Source: Pirellulales bacterium (GTDB lineage: Bacteria > Planctomycetota > Planctomycetia > Pirellulales > JAICIG01). Taken from it: a stretch of 7,068 bases of DNA. Of this stretch, positions 1-6,636 are shown in pieces; the stretch's first letter is position 1; each line of letters begins with the position of its first letter. A program made the translations under genes and the position numbers. Location: the NCBI GenBank assembly GCA_025924495.1, contig JAICIG010000411.1:1-7068 (forward strand), written 5' to 3'. The notes beneath the pieces are model-generated. The model saw nothing but the letters and a program-made list of their open reading frames with translations. It was not told the origin of the DNA and did no database searches.

Positions 1-113
1 ACTTCACCCAGATCTGCGATGGACCGTTGCGAGATTTGGCCGACAAAATCGTCGACCGTCAGTTCACCGCGCGCGAGCTGCTCCGCCCACCGCTGAATTT
101 CATCGTGTTGCAT
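1..113 (-). CDS. larB: N-terminal fragment of a LarB-like protein (cut by the window edge)
   Basis: The first 37 codons plus two bases of a leftward gene are visible, starting MQHDEIQRWAEQLARGELT and ending ...RSIADLGE at the edge. The pattern is a short helix, then 'ARGELTVDDFVGQI', then 'IADLGE'. It resembles the start of LarB (NCAIR-mutase-like family), where a 'G-E-L-(S/T)-x-x-(E/D)' helix precedes a 'DLG' motif. LarB carboxylates and hydrolyses nicotinic acid adenine dinucleotide in the first step of nickel-pincer cofactor synthesis. Only this N-terminal helix is in view; the catalytic domain lies outside, so the assignment is tentative. The ATG at 113 was chosen because it gives a family-like start. 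No clear Shine-Dalgarno lies in front, and the frame stays open upstream through at least position 219, so a longer N-terminus cannot be excluded. The gene is divergent from accB. Confidence 0.45.
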   Translation of the reverse strand, partial: MQHDEIQRWAEQLARGELTVDDFVGQISQRSIADLGE

Positions 114-274
114 CGCGCCATCGTAATCGAGGCCGTTTGGGATTGCCAAGTGAGCCAAGGAGGTGAATCGACGTAAACGACCGCCTGATACCGATTTGCC
201 TTTCGATTTCCGGAACGTTACGGCAGCCGCACGAGTTTCGCTGCGGAGGCACGGCAACGGTCGCTGCTGGCGGC
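114..274. other. Gene-free stretch upstream of the accB promoter
   Basis: This is the left part of a roughly 595 bp gap between the divergent larB-like gene and accB. I find no convincing coding sequence. It holds AAGGAGGTGA at 157-166 on the plus strand, a full Shine-Dalgarno consensus with no ATG, GTG or TTG at useful distance. Read leftward, in the presumed larB leader, the same bases are an anti-Shine-Dalgarno sequence. No convincing leftward promoter for larB was found. Confidence 0.6.
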
Positions 275-294
275 TTGACGGAGGTGAATGCGAC
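159..294 (+). repeat. Pair of GGAGGTGAAT direct repeats
   Basis: GGAGGTGAAT occurs at 159-168 and again at 280-289, 121 bp apart. Both copies are followed by CGAC, after one extra G in the second copy (CGAC at 169-172 and 291-294). The second copy begins at the last base of the predicted -35 box and fills most of the promoter spacer. The pair could be a regulator site or mere coincidence. Two copies in one gene-free region is modest evidence. Confidence 0.4.
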
Positions 295-303
295 CTGTAG
301 AAT
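275..303 (+). promoter_or_regulatory. Strong sigma-70-type promoter upstream of accB
   Basis: TTGACG at 275-280 and TAGAAT at 298-303 are separated by exactly 17 nt. Each hexamer matches the housekeeping consensus (TTGACA / TATAAT) at five of six bases. Transcription would start near A310. It points towards accB, whose start codon lies about 400 nt further on. Either accB-accC has a long leader, or this promoter makes a separate short RNA. It is the best promoter-like sequence I saw in the window. Confidence 0.55.
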
Positions 304-708
304 CTCGCCAAAACTTAAGAGAGTATATGGACTTGTGTTAAATGTGCGTCGGCATACGGAGACGATCTGTCGCCGTCAGGCCGCCGTGCAGGACTCGTCC
401 TCGTACGTGCATCAAGCCGTAGCGGCATTTGGCAGGACATCGTGGCATTGTGTCGGCCATCAACCCAGCTTGCTGCGCTCGCCGGGCCCGGGCTCGTTCA
501 TTCGACGTTCGCCAGTTGTCAGGCATATGGCCCGTCGCGGTCGATTTGGCGGTCCATCTTCGGGAATCGGACGGGATAAGAGTCAGAGCATCGCTGCGGC
601 GCCTCGAACCGGCTGCGAGGTTCTCATCGGCGGTCTCGACCAACGGCCTGGGGCGGTGGTAAGTTCGTTCGTTTCTAGAGTGACGCGACTGAGAGTTGGA
701 GATTTGGC
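304..708 (+). other. Probable untranslated leader of accB; no recognised gene
   Basis: About 400 bases lie between the predicted start of transcription and accB. No frame encodes a recognisable protein, and no tRNA or known riboswitch was identified by eye. Two tiny back-to-back reading frames lie near the 5' end: a four-codon ATG frame (MDLC, 327-341) and a 26-codon frame starting at 342 immediately after its TAA. Neither has a convincing ribosome-binding site. Local pairing is possible, for example TGGC at 430-433 with GCCA at 456-459 plus GACA at 436-439 with TGTC at 451-454. A 10 bp palindrome, CCGGGCCCGG, lies at 482-491. No run of U follows either, so they are not classic terminators. 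Confidence 0.45.
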
Positions 709-1209
709 ATGGCAAGCCCTCCGCCCAATTCGGGCGATATTTTTGATGTCAGGCGGATTCGCCGTCTGGTCGAGTTGATGAATGAGCACGACCTCGCTGA
801 GATCGATCTGCGCGACGCCGATATTCGCATTCGCATCCGCAAAGGTCACGAACCGGTAATTGCGCCGATGGCGGCCAGTCCGGTGCTGCCGGCGGCTTAC
901 GAACAGGCGCCGGCGAAATCCGCTCCGGCCGCCCCAACCGCCCCCGCGGCGGCATCGGAAGAACATTTGAGCGTCATCAAGAGCATTATGGTGGGCACGT
1001 TCTTCGCGGCCCCCAGCCCTGACGCTCCTCCGTTTGTCAAGGTGGGAGACCGCGTCGGCCCGGAAACGACGATCTGCATCATCGAAGCGATGAAGGTCTT
1101 CAATGAGATTCCGGCAGGAATTTCGGGGCAGATCGTGGCCGTGCTGGTCGAGTCGGGAGACCCGGTCGAGTTCGGCCAGCCGCTATTCAAAGTAGATACG
1201 CGGCAATAG
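709..1209 (+). CDS. accB: Biotin carboxyl carrier protein of acetyl-CoA carboxylase
   Basis: This is the 166-residue carrier subunit that swings a biotin arm between biotin carboxylase (AccC) and the carboxyltransferase in the cytoplasm, in the first committed step of fatty-acid synthesis. Layout: a charged N-terminal region (about 10-48) of the AccB type, an Ala/Pro-rich flexible linker (about 52-83), and a C-terminal biotinyl/lipoyl domain (about 88-164). The biotinylation site is EAMK at 126-129, with K129 as the attachment lysine. The 'thumb' segment typical of acetyl-CoA carboxylase BCCPs is present (APSPDAPPF, about 101-109), which argues for AccB rather than a carrier domain of another biotin enzyme. 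The residues after the lysine are VFNEI rather than the E. coli MMNQI. A GGAG at 698-701, 7 nt ahead of the ATG, supports the start. accC follows after 104 bp in the usual order. Confidence 0.95.
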   Translation: MASPPPNSGDIFDVRRIRRLVELMNEHDLAEIDLRDADIRIRIRKGHEPVIAPMAASPVLPAAYEQAPAKSAPAAPTAPAAASEEHLSVIKSIMVGTFFAAPSPDAPPFVKVGDRVGPETTICIIEAMKVFNEIPAGISGQIVAVLVESGDPVEFGQPLFKVDTRQ

Positions 1210-1313
1210 CTCCGCGGCGGGCGCGGCAGCCGTAATTCTTGCTGCGAATTCATGCGCGAATTGCCGCCCGGTCTGTCGTCAGCCGATGACCGTGGAACGG
1301 ATAGGAACTGTCG

Positions 1314-2660
1314 ATGTTCAAGCGAATTCTGGTGGCCAACCGCGGCGAAATCGCGCTGCGAATCATTCGCGCCTGCCGCGAAATGGGCATTGAAACCGTC
1401 GCCATTTTCAGCGAAGCCGATCGCGGCGCTCAGTACCTGGAACTGGCCAACGAAGCTTATTGCGTCGGTTCGGCCAAGAGCGTCGACAGCTACCTGAAAA
1501 TCGACCGGGTGATTAGCGCCGCCGAGATCGGCAATGTGCAGGCCATTCATCCCGGCTATGGTTTCCTTTCGGAAAACGCTCACTTCAACGAAGTCTGCCG
1601 CAGCTGCAACATCGACTTCATCGGGCCGACGCACGAGGCGATGCGCCGTCTGGGCGACAAGAACGAAGCACGCAAATTGGCGCGAGAGGCCAACGTGCCG
1701 ACCGTGCCGGGCAGCCAGGGCTTGATCAATGACGAGCGAGAAGCCGTCAAAGTTGCCCACGAGATTGGCTTTCCGGTGCTGATCAAAGCCTCGGCGGGCG
1801 GCGGTGGACGCGGCATGCGAGTAGCGCTGAACGATTTGGCGCTCAAGAGCGCCATCCAGCAGGCGCAGGCGGAAGCGGCGGCCGCCTTCGGCGATCCGAG
1901 CATCTATCTGGAAAAATACATCGAGCGGCCACGGCACGTGGAGGTCCAGGTATTGGCCGACCACCACGGCAACGCGGTTCATCTCTGGGAGCGCGACTGC
2001 ACGATGCAGCGGCGCCACCAGAAAGTGATCGAAGAAAGCCCCGCTGCCCATCTGCCGGCGCAAGTGCGGCAGGCGATCTGCGAGTCGGCCGTGCGGTTGA
2101 TCAAATCAGCCGGCTACACGAACGCCGGCACTGTCGAATTCATCGTCGATCGCCAGCACAACTTCTATTTCATCGAAGTGAACGCCCGCATTCAGGTCGA
2201 GCATCCCGTGACCGAGATGGTCACGGGCATCGATCTGATCAAGGCGCAACTGCGGGTGGCCGCGGGCGAGCCGCTGCCGTTCAAGCAGGAGGAAATCCAG
2301 CTAAAAGGCGCGGCAATTGAATGCCGCATCAACGCGGAAGACCCGGCGCGCAATTTTCAGCCCTCGCCGGGTAAAATCGAACGGATGATTGTGCCAGGCG
2401 GTTATGGGGTCCGTTTCGATTCCCATGCGCACGCGGGCTACACCGTCTCTCCCTATTACGATTCGATGATCGGTAAGCTGATCGTACATCAATCGACGCG
2501 CAACGAGGCGATCCGGTGTATGCAACGGGCGCTGAGCGAGCTGAGAATCGACGGCATCAAAACCACGGTGCCACGGCAGCTGGACATTTTGAGCCACTCG
2601 GCATTTGTCGAGGGAGACGTCGATACGACATTTATCGAACGCACATGGACCAGTTCCTGA
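1314..2660 (+). CDS. accC: Biotin carboxylase subunit of acetyl-CoA carboxylase
   Basis: This is a full-length (448 aa) ATP-grasp enzyme that carboxylates the biotin on AccB using ATP and bicarbonate. Domains in order: an N-terminal Rossmann-like domain (1 to about 110, [14 protein letters not shown]...), an ATP-grasp domain with the glycine-rich lid (about 115-330), and the biotin-carboxylase C-terminal domain (about 335-440). Expected residues are present: K116, K158 and the GGGGRGMR loop (162-169), H235-Q236-K237, metal and nucleotide ligands E275 and E288, N290, R292, the QVEHP motif (294-298) and R338 in ECRINAEDP. Length and motifs match stand-alone bacterial AccC rather than a fused acyl-CoA carboxylase alpha chain. 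AGGA at 1303-1306, 7 nt before the ATG, supports the start. The 104 bp gap after accB contains several small GC-rich inverted repeats but no clear terminator, so co-transcription with accB is likely. Confidence 0.97.
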   Translation: MFKRILVANRGEIALRIIRACREMGIETVAIFSEADRGAQYLELANEAYCVGSAKSVDSYLKIDRVISAAEIGNVQAIHPGYGFLSENAHFNEVCRSCNIDFIGPTHEAMRRLGDKNEARKLAREANVPTVPGSQGLINDEREAVKVAHEIGFPVLIKASAGGGGRGMRVALNDLALKSAIQQAQAEAAAAFGDPSIYLEKYIERPRHVEVQVLADHHGNAVHLWERDCTMQRRHQKVIEESPAAHLPAQVRQAICESAVRLIKSAGYTNAGTVEFIVDRQHNFYFIEVNARIQVEHPVTEMVTGIDLIKAQLRVAAGEPLPFKQEEIQLKGAAIECRINAEDPARNFQPSPGKIERMIVPGGYGVRFDSHAHAGYTVSPYYDSMIGKLIVHQSTRNEAIRCMQRALSELRIDGIKTTVPRQLDILSHSAFVEGDVDTTFIERTWTSS

Positions 2661-2722
2661 AGCTGGGCTGGCCCTTGAACATAAGCTGACTATTCTCTCT
2701 GGGGCGCCTGTCGAGGTGTAAG

Positions 2723-4036
2723 ATGACCACTGCTTTGTCCCGTCCGCCAATCACTCAAAGCAATATCCGTCGCGTGGCGATTTTGTTCGCCGGCGGTCCC
2801 GCCCCGGCCGCGAACGCCGTGATTTCGACCGCGGCGGTGTCGTTTTTGAAAAACAAGATCGAGGTGGTCGGCATCATGCACGGCTATTCGCACCTCGTGG
2901 AATATGGCCCCGAGCGTCCGCTCGTCATAGATCGCGACTACGTGATGATCGACAACAAAATGCTCAAGCGCAGCCGCAACAGCCAGGGCATTTTGATTGG
3001 CACGGCACGAACCAATCCAGGCAAGAATGTCTCGCATCCCGACCATCTATCCGATCCGGATCGAACCAAGCCCCTCAAGACGGTCCACGAAGCACTGGTT
3101 TCGCTAGGCGTCGATGCCCTGATTTCGATCGGCGGCGACGACACGCTGAAAACGGCCAACAAGTTCAAGATGTTCCAGGAGCATCTGCCCGCCGGCACGC
3201 CCCGGCTGCCCGTGGTGCACCTGCCGAAGACCATCGACAACGACTACATGGGGATTGATTTTACGTTTGGCTACTTTACGGCGGTTGAGTTCCTGGCTAG
3301 CGAAATTCGCAACCTGCTGGCCGACGCCGAAGCCGGCCGTTCTTACTACCTGACGGAAGCCATGGGCCGCAGCGCCGGCTGGCTGGCCTATGGCACGGCG
3401 ATCGCCGGCGAAGCCAGCCTGGTGATCAGCGTCGAAGATATCACTGGCAAGTACCGCAGCGAAGAAAGGACGACGCATCCGGAAACGGGCGAGACCGTCG
3501 CCCGACCGGTGATGATCGTCGACGAAGTCATTCGCCGGATCGTGGCCACCATGCGCGCCCGAGAAGATCAAGAGGGCAAGGAATTCGGCGTCATCATTAT
3601 CGCCGAAGGCCTGGCCGAATTCCTGCCGATGGAATTCCTGCAAGGCATTCCCCGCGATGAGCACGGCCACATTGCCATCTCTCAAGTGAACCTATGCCGC
3701 AAATTCGCGAAACTGATCGGCGATGAATACAAGAAGCAGACCGGCAAAAGCCGCAAGGTCGTGGGCTTGCAACTCGGCTACGAGGCGCGTTGCGCCCGCC
3801 CGCTGGCCTTCGACGTGATGCTCGGCAGCCAATTGGGCGTCGGCGCCTATCGAGCCTTGGTCGAAGAGAAGCTCAATGGCGTGATGGTCTCCGTGTTCGG
3901 CCAGCTCGAGCTGAATTATGTACCGTTTGACGAACTCGTGGATCCGGCGACCCTGGTCACCAAGGTTCGCTATGTGGAGACCACGTCCGACTTCCACCGT
4001 CTGGCGAGGTTCTTGGAAACCTACGTCAACGAATAG
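2723..4036 (+). CDS. pfp: Pyrophosphate-dependent 6-phosphofructokinase
   Basis: This 437-residue PFK-family enzyme probably interconverts fructose 6-phosphate and fructose 1,6-bisphosphate using pyrophosphate instead of ATP, a reversible glycolytic step. Two positions mark the PPi type. In GGDDT (137-141), D140 replaces the glycine of ATP enzymes. In PKTIDND (168-174), K169 replaces the glycine of PGTIDND. D172 is the expected catalytic base. MGRSAGWLA (214-222), EGL (295-297) and LGYEARCARP (351-360) fit the sugar-phosphate site. The N-terminal loop reads GGPAPAANAV (24-33), where most family members have GGPAPGxN. GAGG at 2713-2716, 6 nt before the ATG, supports the start. The gene lies 62 bp after accC on the same strand with no obvious terminator between, so it may share its transcript. 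The PPi preference is inferred from residues, not shown. Confidence 0.9.
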   Translation: MTTALSRPPITQSNIRRVAILFAGGPAPAANAVISTAAVSFLKNKIEVVGIMHGYSHLVEYGPERPLVIDRDYVMIDNKMLKRSRNSQGILIGTARTNPGKNVSHPDHLSDPDRTKPLKTVHEALVSLGVDALISIGGDDTLKTANKFKMFQEHLPAGTPRLPVVHLPKTIDNDYMGIDFTFGYFTAVEFLASEIRNLLADAEAGRSYYLTEAMGRSAGWLAYGTAIAGEASLVISVEDITGKYRSEERTTHPETGETVARPVMIVDEVIRRIVATMRAREDQEGKEFGVIIIAEGLAEFLPMEFLQGIPRDEHGHIAISQVNLCRKFAKLIGDEYKKQTGKSRKVVGLQLGYEARCARPLAFDVMLGSQLGVGAYRALVEEKLNGVMVSVFGQLELNYVPFDELVDPATLVTKVRYVETTSDFHRLARFLETYVNE

Positions 4037-4083
4037 CGTTCTTTGAGCCCGGCCGGCACTGGCGGAAGCGTCTAGAACGTTTT
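4037..4083. terminator. Possible terminator between converging genes
   Basis: The phosphofructokinase and SDR genes converge with only 35 bp between stop codons. CGTTCT (4037-4042) and AGAACG (4074-4079) are inverted, followed by TTTT (4080-4083) on the plus strand. Between them lies the palindrome CCGGCCGG (4049-4056). The outer loop is long (31 nt), and the right arm runs into the last codons of the SDR gene. This is weaker than a standard rho-independent terminator. Confidence 0.25.
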
Positions 4084-4842
4084 CACCAGCGTGCCGCCGT
4101 CGACCACCAGGACGCTGCCGGTGATATAACTGCCGGCCTCGCTGGCCAAGAGCAGGGCCGGACCCGCCATCTCGCGCGGTTGGCCCCAACGGCCAAGCGC
4201 GGTACGCTCGGCGAAGACTTTCTTTTGTTCATCGGTCAGCATTTTGCCGGGCAGATCGGTCATGAACGGCCCCGGGGCGATGCAATTGACGGTAATGCCA
4301 TATCCGCCCAAGTCGAGCGCCGCCGCCCGAGCCAGGCCGAGTAGCGCCGATTTGGTGGCCGAGTAGGGGCCGCGACCATCCTTGGAGGCCAGGCCCATGA
4401 CCGACGACATGTAAATGACGCGTCCCCAGCGCCGCTCTTTCATCTGCGGCACAAGATCGCGCGTCAGCGCCATGCAACTGGTCAGGTTTAGCTCGATGAT
4501 GCGGTCCCAGTCTTCGTCCCGAATTTGGTCAATCGGTTGCGGATTGTTCGAACCGGCGTTATTGACCAGAATGTCGACGCGCCCCATCTTTTCCAGTGAA
4601 GTCGCAGCCAATCGGGCGACGTCTCGGCGTTCGATCATGTCGGCCACGACATATTCAACGCGACATCCGCCCGCACTGCGAATTTCGTCGGCAGCCTGCT
4701 GCAGCTCGTTTTCGTGTCGGCTGGAAATCACGACGTCGGCTCCGGCCTCGGCAAAGCCGATCGCCATCGCCAGCCCCAGTCCCTTGCTGCCGCCGGTCAC
4801 TAGCGCCACTCGACCGGTAAGATCGAACAGATCGGTTTTCAT
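4072..4842 (-). CDS. SDR-family oxidoreductase (FabG / gluconate 5-dehydrogenase-like)
   Basis: This is a classical short-chain dehydrogenase/reductase of 256 aa, the usual length. The cofactor motif is TGGSKGLG (16-23), the structural motif NNAG is at 94-97, and the catalytic set is N119, S147, Y160 and K164 in YSATK. The C-terminal segment GSVLVVDGG (242-250) is typical. After beta-strand 2 the chain reads ISSRH (39-43) without an acidic residue, and R42 favours NADP(H), by inference. The opening LFDLTGRVALVTGG resembles gluconate 5-dehydrogenase-type and 3-oxoacyl-ACP-reductase-type enzymes; the substrate cannot be read from sequence, so I give no symbol. An in-frame TAG lies four codons upstream, so the ATG at 4842 is the first possible ATG; its ribosome-binding site is weak. 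It lies 90 bp downstream of the leuB-like gene on the same strand and may be its operon partner. Confidence 0.9.
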   Translation of the reverse strand: MKTDLFDLTGRVALVTGGSKGLGLAMAIGFAEAGADVVISSRHENELQQAADEIRSAGGCRVEYVVADMIERRDVARLAATSLEKMGRVDILVNNAGSNNPQPIDQIRDEDWDRIIELNLTSCMALTRDLVPQMKERRWGRVIYMSSVMGLASKDGRGPYSATKSALLGLARAAALDLGGYGITVNCIAPGPFMTDLPGKMLTDEQKKVFAERTALGRWGQPREMAGPALLLASEAGSYITGSVLVVDGGTLVKTF

Positions 4843-4932
4843 GGGCTCGCTCTACGAATAGTTCCAGGCCTCGAAATCAACCTCCCAGCGGCGGAAGGCC
4901 GGAGCTTCAAATCCCTGGATTCTGAATTCTGT

Positions 4933-5994
4933 TTACGCCCCGAGGGCTTGAACAACCAGATCGCCGACCTGCTGCGTGCTGTAGCCCATCTTGCCAGCAG
5001 CCTGGCTCTTCATCTTCGTTCCGGTCACTGTCTTGATGGCTTCGTAGACGCGCTTTGCGGCCTTCGGCTGGCCGGTGTGCTCCAGCAACATGCCCATGGC
5101 GTTGATGGCCGCAATGGGGTTGATCACGTTCTGGCCGGTATACTTCGGCGCGCTGCCGCCCATCGGCTCGAACATGCTGACGCCGCCTTTATCGGGATTG
5201 ATATTGCCGCCGGCGGCCACGCCCATGCCGCCCTGCAAGATGCCGCCGAGATCGGTAATGATGTCGCCGAACATGTTCGTCGTGACGATGACGTCATAGT
5301 ACTCCGGATTCTTGACCATCCACATGCAGCAGGCGTCAACGTGGTTATAGTCGGGCTTGATGTCCGGATATTCCTTGGCCACGTCCTGGAACGTGCGCCA
5401 CCACAGATCATGCCCATAAGTCAAAACGTTGGTCTTGGCGACCAGCGTCAACATCTTCTTCGGGTTGTTGCGTTTGCGGGTGAACTCGAACGCCCAGCGG
5501 ATGCAGCGTTCGCAGCCCTTGCGGGTGTAAAGGGCCGTCTGGCTGGCGACTTCATCCGCCGTGTTCTTCTTCAAGAATCCGCCGACGCCGCAGTACATGT
5601 CTTCCGTGTTCTCGCGGACGACGACGAAATTGATGTCGTCGGGGCCCTTGTCCTTGAGCGGCGTCTCGACGCCCGGAAAGAGCTGCACCGGGCGGAGATT
5701 GATGTACTGATCGAGTTGGAACCGCAGCTCCAACAGCAGGCCTTTTTCCAGAATGCCGGGCTTCACATCCGGGTGCCCCACGGCGCCCAGATAGATGGCG
5801 TCGAATTTCCGCAACTCATCGACGGCGCCGGCCGGCAGGGTTTCGCCGGTTCGCAGGTATCGCTCGCCGCCGAAATCGAAATGGACGAGTTCGTACTTGA
5901 ACTTTTCAAGCGAGGCCGCGGCCTCCAGCACTTTCAAGCCTTCCGCCGCCACTTCGGGCCCCGTCCCGTCGCCGCCGATCACCGCAATCTTCAT
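4933..5994 (-). CDS. leuB: Isopropylmalate/isocitrate dehydrogenase family protein, probably 3-isopropylmalate dehydrogenase
   Basis: This 353-residue beta-decarboxylating dehydrogenase most likely oxidises and decarboxylates 3-isopropylmalate in leucine synthesis. It starts MKIAVIGGDGTGPE. Substrate arginines are R91, R101 (NLRP) and R128; Y134 and K187 are the expected catalytic pair; D220, D244 and D248 are metal ligands. The segment EKGLLLELR (83-91) has the glutamate and hydrophobic run typical of isopropylmalate enzymes. Two features are unlike classic LeuB: RENTED (128-133), seen in isocitrate-type enzymes, and GGSAPKYTG (279-287), where K284-Y285 replaces the Asp-Ile that selects NAD. 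An NADP-linked or other hydroxyacid substrate is therefore possible. The start at 5994 was preferred over an ATG nine codons upstream (6021), because AGGA sits 5 nt ahead and the family begins here. A likely own promoter lies at 6071-6099. No leuA, leuC or leuD is in view. Confidence 0.75.
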   Translation of the reverse strand: MKIAVIGGDGTGPEVAAEGLKVLEAAASLEKFKYELVHFDFGGERYLRTGETLPAGAVDELRKFDAIYLGAVGHPDVKPGILEKGLLLELRFQLDQYINLRPVQLFPGVETPLKDKGPDDINFVVVRENTEDMYCGVGGFLKKNTADEVASQTALYTRKGCERCIRWAFEFTRKRNNPKKMLTLVAKTNVLTYGHDLWWRTFQDVAKEYPDIKPDYNHVDACCMWMVKNPEYYDVIVTTNMFGDIITDLGGILQGGMGVAAGGNINPDKGGVSMFEPMGGSAPKYTGQNVINPIAAINAMGMLLEHTGQPKAAKRVYEAIKTVTGTKMKSQAAGKMGYSTQQVGDLVVQALGA

Positions 5995-5999
5995 GGAAA

Positions 6000-6003
6000 T
6001 CCT
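6000..6003 (-). promoter_or_regulatory. Ribosome-binding site that sets the leuB-like start
   Basis: AGGA on the minus strand lies 5 nt before the ATG at 5994. It supports this start over the in-frame ATG at 6021, which would add nine residues (MTATTSRIS) not expected in the family. Confidence 0.6.
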
Positions 6004-6070
6004 GCTTGTCGTAGCTGTCAAAGGAATGCCTTACGTCCGCCATGCTCTAGCCGACGGGCTGAATTGGGCG

Positions 6071-6099
6071 ATTCTAACAGCCGCGACAGGGGGTCACAA
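6071..6099 (-). promoter_or_regulatory. Predicted promoter of the leuB-like gene
   Basis: On the minus strand TTGTGA (6099-6094) and TAGAAT (6076-6071) are spaced by 17 nt. The -10 is identical to that of the accB promoter and matches five of six consensus bases; the -35 matches four of six. The -35 box covers the last sense codon and the stop codon of the upstream nuclease gene. The predicted start near 6064 gives a leader of about 70 nt. Confidence 0.4.
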
Positions 6100-6627
6100 G
6101 TTTCCGCTGCGGCGCTTGTCGGACCAGATTCCGCGTCGCGCCAAGCGCGCCTCTTCCTCGGCACGGTCAAAGCGGCGCTCGATGGACTGCGAATAGTGGA
6201 AGCGATGCTCGACGCGCGCGAGCCCGGCGCGCACCAGTTCTTCATTCAGCATCTGCTCTCCCACAAACGCGTAAGCAAGAAACCGACCGAAACGATCGAT
6301 GCGTTCGCGATCGAATTGCAGACGAACCCTCCCCGCAACGACAAATTCGCGAGTGAATTGCGCCGCTTCGAGCCCCCAAGGTTCAACGGGGTGCTCTGGC
6401 CTTACTGTCTCGGGGCAATCGACGCCGATCAGCCGCACGCGGGCGCCGCTGGCGAGCAACAGGGTATCGCCGTCAACCACGCGTTCGATCTGGTGCACGC
6501 CTTCGGCGAGTGTTTCCGGCAAAACCGGCTCGCTCGCGCGCTGCCAGAATCGGACCAGCGACAGCAAGATGACGGCGGCGAGAAGAGCATATCGGCCGCG
6601 TCGTGGAGGATGAAGACGTCGGCGCAA
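6094..6627 (-). CDS. Membrane-anchored thermonuclease-family (SNase-like) protein
   Basis: This 177-residue protein has a staphylococcal-nuclease fold domain. A basic N-terminus (MRRRLHPPRRGR) precedes one hydrophobic segment (about 13-28), which suggests an uncleaved membrane anchor with the domain outside the cytoplasm. The SNase domain spans about 44-170. Catalytic positions known from staphylococcal nuclease are kept: D54 in VDGDT, R65, D70 and E73 in RLIGVDCPE, and R115 in DRFGR. C71 stands where that enzyme has Thr41, a common variant. The C-terminal ARRGIWSD is also typical. Activity would be Ca2+-dependent cleavage of DNA or RNA, perhaps for nutrient scavenging (inference). No ATG is available. 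TTG at 6627 is chosen because GGAG lies 9 nt upstream, and the frame is closed by a stop at 6682-6684. The gene is 99 bp upstream of the leuB-like gene; I see no functional link. Confidence 0.85.
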   Translation of the reverse strand: MRRRLHPPRRGRYALLAAVILLSLVRFWQRASEPVLPETLAEGVHQIERVVDGDTLLLASGARVRLIGVDCPETVRPEHPVEPWGLEAAQFTREFVVAGRVRLQFDRERIDRFGRFLAYAFVGEQMLNEELVRAGLARVEHRFHYSQSIERRFDRAEEEARLARRGIWSDKRRSGNL

Positions 6628-6636
6628 GCGGCAAGA

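Noticed and set aside
327..422. Tiny leader frames (4 and 26 codons) as a regulatory leader peptide
   Set aside because: There is no run of regulatory codons, no attenuator structure and only a weak ribosome-binding site; kept only as a note in the leader entry.
482..491. Palindrome CCGGGCCCGG in the accB leader
   Set aside because: A 10 bp GC palindrome is expected by chance in this composition and has no U-run or second copy.
338..715. Leftward frame of 125 codons in the accB leader
   Set aside because: The product is Arg-rich and low in structure, with no recognisable motif; chance open frames are common at this GC content.
275..778. Open rightward frame of 167 codons (open from 167 without a start) overlapping the accB start
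   Set aside because: Its TTG start is the -35 box of the promoter, it has no family resemblance, its composition is irregular (rich in Arg and Ser with scattered Cys), and it overlaps the well-supported start of accB in another frame.
1210..1313. Possible hairpins between accB and accC (e.g. GCAGC/GCTGC)
   Set aside because: Stems are short or need bulges, and no U-run follows, so I do not call a terminator or attenuator.
897..2063. Leftward 388-codon open frame opposite accB/accC
   Set aside because: It is the antisense shadow of accB and accC, both of which are certain from catalytic motifs.
2661..2722. Possible promoter between accC and the phosphofructokinase gene (TTGAAC or TATTCT)
   Set aside because: Neither hexamer has a partner at 16-18 nt spacing.
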